DNA from: Rhodospirillales bacterium
GTDB taxonomy: Bacteria; Pseudomonadota; Alphaproteobacteria; ATCC43930; CGMCC-115725
DNA: 38,503 nucleotides
NCBI GenBank assembly: GCA_947473305.1
Contig: CANJCB010000040.1
Location: 1 to 38,503 of the forward strand
Direction: 5' to 3'
The notes below the pieces were generated by a model. That model worked only from the letters and a program-made list of their open reading frames with translations. It did no database searches and was not told the DNA's origin. Shown here piece after piece: positions 33,766 to 38,503 of the stretch; the first letter of the stretch is position 1, and each line of letters opens with the position of its first letter. Both the position numbers and the translations under genes were made by a program.

Positions 33766-34895
33766 CAGGGAACTTCCTCGAAGACGAGCGTCCTGGCGTA
33801 AGGCACCGCGATCTCGAGCGTGTCGCCCACCTTCGCCACCGGTTGGGTCGAGATGAAAGTGAAGGGCGCGATCGGTTGCGCCGCCGCATCGTCCGAGACG
33901 ATATCCCCGACGAATTGCAAAAGCTCGCCCCCGAAGATCACGTCTTTCACCCGCATCTGGAAGCGGTTCAAGCCTTCCTCGCCGGGACCGACGTGTTTTG
34001 CCGGCGTCGCATGGCCGAAACGGATCATGACATCAACGGCCGCGTCGTTTTGCGAAGCGGTGCCCGGTTTCGTCGTCCCGACAAGCTCCAGACCTTCGGC
34101 CGTGCGCAGGCGGACGAGGCCATCGGAAGGGGGCGATAGGATCCGGCCCCGGAAGAAATTGGCCTCGCCGAGAAACTTGCCGGCGAACTTTCCGGCCGGC
34201 GCCTCGAACATGGTCAGGGGTTCGGCGATCTGGACGATATCGCCCTCGTTCATGAGGACGACGCGATCCGACATGACGAGCGCCTCGGACCGGTCATGGG
34301 TCACATAGAGCGAGGTGAAGTTCATCTCCCGCGCCAGCGACCGAATCAAGAGTTTCACCGAGTCGCGAAGAGCGGCATCGAGGTTGCTGAGCGGCTCGTC
34401 GAACAAGACGATGGCGGGATCGCCGATCAAGGCGCGGGCCAGCGCCACCCTCTGCTGCTGTCCGCCGCTCAATTCGAAGGGGTGAGCCGAGGCGAAACCG
34501 CCGAGCCCGAGCATCGACAGCAGTTCGCTCACCTTCTTTTCCCGCTTGGCGCCGTCGCGCTCGATGAACAGGAGCGGATATTCGACGTTCCTGAACACCG
34601 TCATATGCGGCCAGAGCGCGTAGGACTGGAACACCATTCCCACGTTGCGCTCGTGGGGCTGCAAGCTCGATTTCGCGGAGCTTGCCTGCCTCCCGCCGAT
34701 GCTGATGGTCCCGCCGGAGACGGTCTCCAGCCCGGCGATGCAGCGGAGGAGGGTGGTTTTCCCGCAGCCGCTGGGGCCTAGAAGTGAAACGAACTCGCCT
34801 TGGTGGACCTCGAACGACACGCCGTTCAAGGCAAAGCGCCTGCCGTCGTAGGTCTTCTTGACGGTATCGATCACCAAGGCGGATTGCGCAGTCAT
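33765..34895 (-). CDS. ABC transporter ATP-binding protein (PotA/FbpC type)
   Basis: The 376-residue ATPase has Walker A GPSGCGKTT, Q-loop VFQSYALWPHMTV, signature LSGGQQQRVALARAL, Walker B IVLFDEPLSNLDAALR and switch VTHDRSEAL. The C-terminal 120 residues form a TOBE-type regulatory domain, as in iron, sulfate and polyamine importers. The start is ATG 34895; an upstream open stretch overlaps the binding-protein gene. It powers the fused permease at 31978. Confidence 0.92.
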   Translation of the reverse strand: MTAQSALVIDTVKKTYDGRRFALNGVSFEVHQGEFVSLLGPSGCGKTTLLRCIAGLETVSGGTISIGGRQASSAKSSLQPHERNVGMVFQSYALWPHMTVFRNVEYPLLFIERDGAKREKKVSELLSMLGLGGFASAHPFELSGGQQQRVALARALIGDPAIVLFDEPLSNLDAALRDSVKLLIRSLAREMNFTSLYVTHDRSEALVMSDRVVLMNEGDIVQIAEPLTMFEAPAGKFAGKFLGEANFFRGRILSPPSDGLVRLRTAEGLELVGTTKPGTASQNDAAVDVMIRFGHATPAKHVGPGEEGLNRFQMRVKDVIFGGELLQFVGDIVSDDAAAQPIAPFTFISTQPVAKVGDTLEIAVPYARTLVFEEVP

Positions 34896-34918
34896 CAATT
34901 TGCCCCGATCGACCGCGC

Positions 34919-35989
34919 CTAGTTGCCCTTGACGATTTCGCCGAACTGCTTGACCAGCGCCTTCTGCTGATCGGTGGTCGGGGACGTGGTGAGATAGGCC
35001 AGGCTTCCGGGCTGGCGGAACCATGGCTTGGCCGTCATATCCTTCTTTACCAGCGGGACAGCCAGCGGGTTCGCGGGTGTGTCGCCATAGGTGTTGGACC
35101 AGAGCTGCTGGCCCTCCGACGAGGTCAGGAAATCCATGAACTGCTTGGCGACTTCGATGTTTTTGGCGTTCGCCGGGATCGCCGCCAGGCCGTAGGCGGC
35201 CGGCGCGTCTTTCGGATAGGCGAAAGCGACCGGCGCGCCGACCTTCACCTGGGCATTCGCCGCCTGATCGAAGATGAAGCCCAGGGAAAGCTCACCCGAG
35301 GTGATCGCGTTGGCGAGCGGGTAGTTGCTCGTGTAGAATTTCGGCTTGATCTCCGCCAGGCCCTTGAGGAAGTTCACGTAACTTGCCTCGCCCATATTCT
35401 CGCGCATGGCGAAGAGGATGCTCACCATGCCGCCGACGACGGCCGGGTCGGTCATGCCGAACTTGCCCTTATAGGCCGGGTTCAGCATGTCAGAGATGGT
35501 CGCGAAATTGGTCGTCGCCGGAGCGATGGCGTTGGAATTATACGCGACGCCGAAGGTGATCAGCGCATAGGGATAGGCATAGGGCGCGTAGGATTTCAAT
35601 TCCTTGGGATAGTCCTTCGTCACCGGACCTGGGGTATACTCCAGGAGCATCTTGGCCTTCACGAAGGCATCGATATCCGAAGGATTGGTGATGAAGATGA
35701 CGTCCGGACTCTCCTTGCGCTGATAGGCGGCATAGATCTTCTGAACCAAGGGCGCATTGGTATCCTGATAGGGCTTGACCGTATGGCCCGTCTTCGCCTT
35801 GAAGGCGTCGGCGACCGCGGCTTCCGTCGCGGGATCGCCGGTGGGAAGCCACCAGTCGATGGTGACCTTCTCGTCCGCCGTCGCGGCGCTTCCGAAAGGT
35901 GCGGTCGTCATGAGCCCACAGACCGCCAGGCAGGCGATCGTCGCCATGAGCCGGGCAATCCTGCGGCGATGGGGTTTTGATTGAAGCAT
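34919..35989 (-). CDS. ABC substrate-binding protein (Fe3+/AEP/polyamine-like fold)
   Basis: This 356-residue periplasmic binding protein has a signal peptide (LMATIACLAVCGLMTTAPFG, then SAATADEKV). Features of the type 2 periplasmic fold used by iron, 2-aminoethylphosphonate and polyamine systems include FKAKTGHTVKPY, DVIFITNPSDIDAFV, YAYPYALITFGVAYN and the C-terminal AKQFMDFLTSSEGQQLW. No tyrosine pair typical of ferric binding was confirmed. Its neighbours (CoA-transferase, cyclase, thiolase) suggest that it binds an organic acid. It is transcribed with the ATPase 24 bases downstream. Confidence 0.9.
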   Translation of the reverse strand: MLQSKPHRRRIARLMATIACLAVCGLMTTAPFGSAATADEKVTIDWWLPTGDPATEAAVADAFKAKTGHTVKPYQDTNAPLVQKIYAAYQRKESPDVIFITNPSDIDAFVKAKMLLEYTPGPVTKDYPKELKSYAPYAYPYALITFGVAYNSNAIAPATTNFATISDMLNPAYKGKFGMTDPAVVGGMVSILFAMRENMGEASYVNFLKGLAEIKPKFYTSNYPLANAITSGELSLGFIFDQAANAQVKVGAPVAFAYPKDAPAAYGLAAIPANAKNIEVAKQFMDFLTSSEGQQLWSNTYGDTPANPLAVPLVKKDMTAKPWFRQPGSLAYLTTSPTTDQQKALVKQFGEIVKGN

Positions 35990-36119
35990 GCGGGTTCCTC
36001 CTGATCGCCCCGGGATTGATAGGTCCGGAGTCTTGTTGAAATCGGCTCGGCCGGCGTTCTTCGATCAGGCTACGCGGCGGTAGCCCGCAGTTCAAGGTGC
36101 TGCGCGCGGTTTCCCTGCC

Positions 36120-37313
36120 CTAACGCCTTGTCATTCCTTTGCGGATCTCGTCGCTGTGCTCGCCCAAGCCGGGAGCGCTCTGATCGCCCGCCTGCTGCTT
36201 AGGATAGGATTTGTTCTTCACCGGAAGGTTGATTGTCGCGATGGGATTGCCAAGTTCGGTCGAGGCGGTGACCGACATGCTGCCCCTGGCCTGGGCCTGC
36301 GGGTCTTGGGCGATCGTATCGGGCGTTCCCAATCGATCGCAGGGCACCGCCGCCTTTTCGAGCTGCTCGAACCATTCCTCGGAACTCGTCAGGGCGAACC
36401 TGGATCGCAATACCCGCGTCAGCTCTTCGCGATTCACCGCGCGTTGCTCATTGGTCAGGAATTCCGCGCGCTCGGCCAGATCGCGGAAGGCTTCGATCGA
36501 GCAGAACCGCCGCCAGATCGCGTTGTTGAGGACTGCGAGCACCACGTAGCCGTTGGACGTGGGGTAACAATCGGCCGGCACGGCAAGCGGGGTCTGCGCC
36601 CCCATGCGCGACTGGATCTCGCCGGTCATCTCGTATTGCGCGAAGGGCAGGCTCATCCAGGCGAGCCCGGATTCGAAGAGCGAGGTGTCGATGTGCTGGG
36701 CCTCGCCGAGTTCATCGCGCTTCCACAAGGCGGCGCAGATCGCGTTGGAAGCCCACATGCCCGACGAAAGATCGATGATCGAGGGGCCGACACGGACCGG
36801 CTCGCCGCCCTCGTTTCCGGTGATGCTCATGATGCCGGTCCGTGCCTGCACCACAAGGTCGTAGGCCGGGCGCAGCGCGAGCGGGCCGTCCTGGCCATAT
36901 CCCGAAATCGAGCAATAGATCAGGCGCCTGTTCAACGATTTCACATCGTCGAACCCCAGGCCGACCGCAGCCATTTTGCCGGGGCGCATGTTCTCGACCA
37001 CGACATCCGCGGTCCGGATGAGATCCTTGGCGATCTCCATGTCCTCGGGTTTCTTCAGGTCGAGAACGATGCTACGCTTGCCGCGATTCATCGCGACGAA
37101 GGGCGCGCTCGATCCATTGCGGGTCGGCGGCATCCGTCGAGAATCGTCGCCCTCCGGGCGCTCCACCTTGATGACGTCCGCGCCCATGTCGGAGAGGATG
37201 CGGGTCGCAAATGGCCCCGCGATATTCATCGTGAAATCGATCACCACAAGTCCAGAGAGGGGCCCAGTTCCGGCCTGGGTCGGGGGCATGGCTCCTCGCG
37301 TGTTTTGTTGCAT
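36120..37313 (-). CDS. Family III CoA-transferase (CaiB/BaiF)
   Basis: The 397-residue CaiB/BaiF enzyme starts near GLVVIDFTMNIAGPFATRIL and includes DMGADVIKVERPEGDD, FVAMNRGKRSIVLDL and ENMRPGKM. The catalytic Asp is Asp152 in PAYDLVVQA, aligned with Asp169 of formyl-CoA transferase. It moves CoA from a donor thioester to a carboxylic acid and so activates the compound without ATP. It heads the cluster with the ABC importer, cyclase and thiolase/DUF35 genes. ATG 37313 has an AGGA just upstream; ATG 37289 and an extension to 37379 are less likely. Confidence 0.9.
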   Translation of the reverse strand: MQQNTRGAMPPTQAGTGPLSGLVVIDFTMNIAGPFATRILSDMGADVIKVERPEGDDSRRMPPTRNGSSAPFVAMNRGKRSIVLDLKKPEDMEIAKDLIRTADVVVENMRPGKMAAVGLGFDDVKSLNRRLIYCSISGYGQDGPLALRPAYDLVVQARTGIMSITGNEGGEPVRVGPSIIDLSSGMWASNAICAALWKRDELGEAQHIDTSLFESGLAWMSLPFAQYEMTGEIQSRMGAQTPLAVPADCYPTSNGYVVLAVLNNAIWRRFCSIEAFRDLAERAEFLTNEQRAVNREELTRVLRSRFALTSSEEWFEQLEKAAVPCDRLGTPDTIAQDPQAQARGSMSVTASTELGNPIATINLPVKNKSYPKQQAGDQSAPGLGEHSDEIRKGMTRR

Positions 37314-37492
37314 GATCCTGATTTGCTTTCCTGCGGCAGAGGGGGAGCCAAACGGTCGGATATTAGGGCGAATCAACATCTAGCGCATCCGATCATGGCG
37401 CTTGGGAGAGGAAGCGCGGCGAGGAAGTAGACCTCTCGTCGGTCATATCGGGTGGCGATGTGTCGGAAGTATTTGAGCTTGGGAAATTATGA

Positions 37493-37768
37493 CGTGTCAA
37501 TCCCGGCGGAATTTTCGACGGCTTGCTCGGCGGCAATAGCGGCGGCGCGGTGGCCGAGCAGGCGGTGGGCAAGCTTCGCGATTTGGGGAATGCCGGCGGG
37601 GCGGTGGCCGAGCAGGCCGGCGGTTCGCTGAAAGATCTGGGCAAGAACGGCGTGAAGGGCGCCGGCGATGCCATTAACTGGCTCGCCGACCGTGATATCG
37701 GCCCTGCCAAGGATGTGGTCGAGGGGCTGAAGAAGGCCGGCAACGTCCTCAATCCCACAAAGTGGTGT
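37493..37768 (+). pseudogene. 5'-truncated remnant with a duplicated Gly/Ala repeat
   Basis: An open frame begins right after an in-frame TGA at 37490 without a proper start codon and reads NPGGIFDGLLGGNSG, then two copies of a near-identical unit, GGAVAEQAVGKLRDLGNA and GGAVAEQAGGSLKDLGKNG, then AGDAINWLADRDIGPAKDVV and ends near NVLNPTKW. A strong terminator follows at once. It looks like the C-terminal end of a larger protein whose 5' part is missing; the final stop also seems lost (TGG TGT). A TTG at 37523 could serve as a start. Family unknown. Confidence 0.4.
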
Positions 37769-37772
37769 TTGG

Positions 37773-37810
37773 TATCGGGAGCGGCCTCGCGCCGCTCCCG
37801 ATATCTTTTT
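37773..37810 (+). terminator. Strong intrinsic terminator
   Basis: TATCGGGAGCGGC (37773-37785) pairs perfectly over 13 bases with GCCGCTCCCGATA (37791-37803) around a 5-base loop, followed by TCTTTTT. It closes the truncated repeat gene, supporting that this strand was once transcribed. Confidence 0.85.
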
Positions 37811-37814
37811 CGAA

Positions 37815-37940
37815 ATGATCCTCGATGCTATCGCCGACGCTTTGCCAGCGGTGCTCGGCAACCGGGGGCTGCGCCGGACTCTATCGGCACTCGTCAAATC
37901 GCGCAGGCGAAGGGCTGATCGTGCACCTTTTGAATCATGA
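37815..37940 (+). CDS. Possible 41-residue small protein
   Basis: The frame MILDAIADALPAVLGN then GLRRTLSALVKSRRRR has an amphipathic, then strongly basic character and a clean ATG and TGA. It lies just after the terminator and has no Shine-Dalgarno sequence that I can point to. No family is recognised; it may be chance. Confidence 0.25.
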   Translation: MILDAIADALPAVLGNRGLRRTLSALVKSRRRRADRAPFES

Positions 37941-38352
37941 ATTAAGCGATTGCTTATTGTGCAAAAATTTCATGATGGTGCGGCTGAAAGTATTTTACGA
38001 TTAAGACTGAGCAAATGTCGCGTCCTGCCATTGGCTCGATCCATGACGCGCAATGGGGCTCAGGCACGAGGCCCATGATTTGCGTCGGGCATGTGACCCA
38101 TCGTGAAATGGCGCTTTTCCATCACATAAACTCATAAACAGGAGGGCTGAGCCGATGCACATTTTTAACGGGGCGCCACAAATTGATCGGCCCCCATCGA
38201 CTGGTCCAGTTTGAATGTTAGTGGATGGTTGGTTTAGGGTCTAGCGCGGGCGGCGTAGCTTGTTGGGGCTTTGTCACGAGAATCGGGCTGGCTTGGTTTT
38301 GAGCAGGAAGGGTAGGTTTGGGGGATGACGAGCACCTCTTAACGCTACCACC
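37941..38352. other. Non-coding stretch, nothing assignable
   Basis: No convincing frame, RNA gene or conserved signal was seen. Base composition is mixed and more A/T-rich around 37940-38000 than in the rest of the window. Such a stretch between a truncated gene and an apparent insertion-sequence end is typical of decayed mobile DNA. Confidence 0.35.
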
Positions 38353-38362
38353 TGTCAACGCC

Positions 38363-38403
38363 GGAGACAAAGGGAGCCACGTGGCGGAGGCAAAGGGAGC
38401 CAC
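38363..38403 (+). repeat. Two direct repeats of 18 bp, 23 bp apart
   Basis: The two copies agree at 17 of 18 positions and are separated by GTGGC. The 23-base period, about two helical turns, suits repeated protein binding on one DNA face, for example by a transposase. Confidence 0.75.
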
Positions 38404-38423
38404 TCGCTGGCTGGGGTTTCGGG

Positions 38424-38459
38424 AATGAGAAGGGGGTCTGATCGGACCCCCTTCTCATT
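38424..38459 (+). terminator. 15-bp perfect hairpin with T run
   Basis: AATGAGAAGGGGGTC (38424-38438) pairs with GACCCCCTTCTCATT (38445-38459) around a 6-base loop; the T run is 38458-38461. It has terminator form, but at an insertion-sequence end it may instead block read-through transcription into the element. Confidence 0.65.
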
Positions 38460-38503
38460 TTCAGCCGTCGATTTCCCGGGTGATCAGGTGCTGGTGATCT
38501 CGC

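Larger units (their letters stand above)
38353..38503 (+). mobile_element. Possible end of an IS21-like element
   Basis: TGTCAACGCCGGAGACAAAG begins at 38353. Within it GGAGACAAAGGGAGCCAC (38363-38380) recurs as GGAGGCAAAGGGAGCCAC (38386-38403) with one difference. IS21-family elements start with TG and have repeated subterminal binding sites of this type. The body would lie beyond the right edge; no transposase is in the window, so the family is uncertain. Confidence 0.4.

Noticed and set aside
37393-37758. 121-residue minus-strand frame opposite the repeat remnant
   Set aside because: It is Ser/Pro-rich low complexity, while the opposite strand reads as a structured repeat ending at a terminator.
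38218-38403. 61-residue minus-strand frame near the right end
   Set aside because: It spans the direct repeats, is low complexity and has no ribosome binding site or known domain.

Overview
The window is high-GC, densely packed DNA with many 1-8 bp gene overlaps and frequent GTG/TTG starts. It looks chromosomal and alphaproteobacterial: several ABC importers plus a TRAP importer, Fnr/FixK-type TTGAT-N4-ATCAA boxes, and a tiny protein resembling the alphaproteobacterial aa3 oxidase subunit IV. A soil Rhodospirillales or Hyphomicrobiales relative is my inference. No rRNA, tRNA or CRISPR array was seen.

Left edge (1-1860) is mobile DNA. The first 24 codons of an IS5-family transposase run off the left end. 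Next to it lie an intact IS1595-family transposase and a DinD-like protein joined to it by an ATGA overlap, so dinD looks like a passenger gene. A universal stress protein follows (1961-2413) behind a perfect Fnr/FixK box.

Region 2735-10306 is one plus-strand uptake and catabolism operon: a TauD/TfdA-like dioxygenase, a complete family-5 (dipeptide/opine-type) ABC importer (binding protein, two permeases, two ATPases) and an MBL-fold hydrolase. Region 10334-13762 (minus) has a zinc-free quinone oxidoreductase, an MsbA-type exporter and two very small genes, one of them frameshifted. An orphan family-5 binding protein (13979-15574) ends at a strong hairpin; a small exported protein and possible gene remnant follow.

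Region 16232-27725 looks like a catabolic gene set under an IclR-type regulator: an SDR with an altered active site, an aldo/keto reductase, IclR, a DUF35/thiolase pair, a carboxymuconolactone-decarboxylase-like protein, a VOC protein, a TRAP importer, a quinone oxidoreductase, a cupin and an acyl-CoA ligase. A shared motif, CG-NNNT(G/T)-CGAAC, occurs five times, only in the promoter regions here (twice around iclR, once before DUF35/thiolase, twice between VOC and TRAP), with a degenerate copy before the ligase. I read it as the regulator's operator. The set suggests import of an organic acid, CoA activation and thiolytic or retro-aldol cleavage; the substrate cannot be read from sequence.

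Region 27845-29436 holds an XRE regulator and a SulP transporter without a STAS domain. Region 29504-37313 (minus) is a second CoA-based cluster: a family III CoA-transferase, an iron/polyamine-type ABC importer, a cyclase-family hydrolase and a second thiolase/DUF35 pair whose thiolase lacks the usual nucleophilic cysteine. The right edge (37490-38503) carries a 5'-truncated repeat-bearing gene remnant with a strong terminator, and repeats that may be the end of an IS21-like element.
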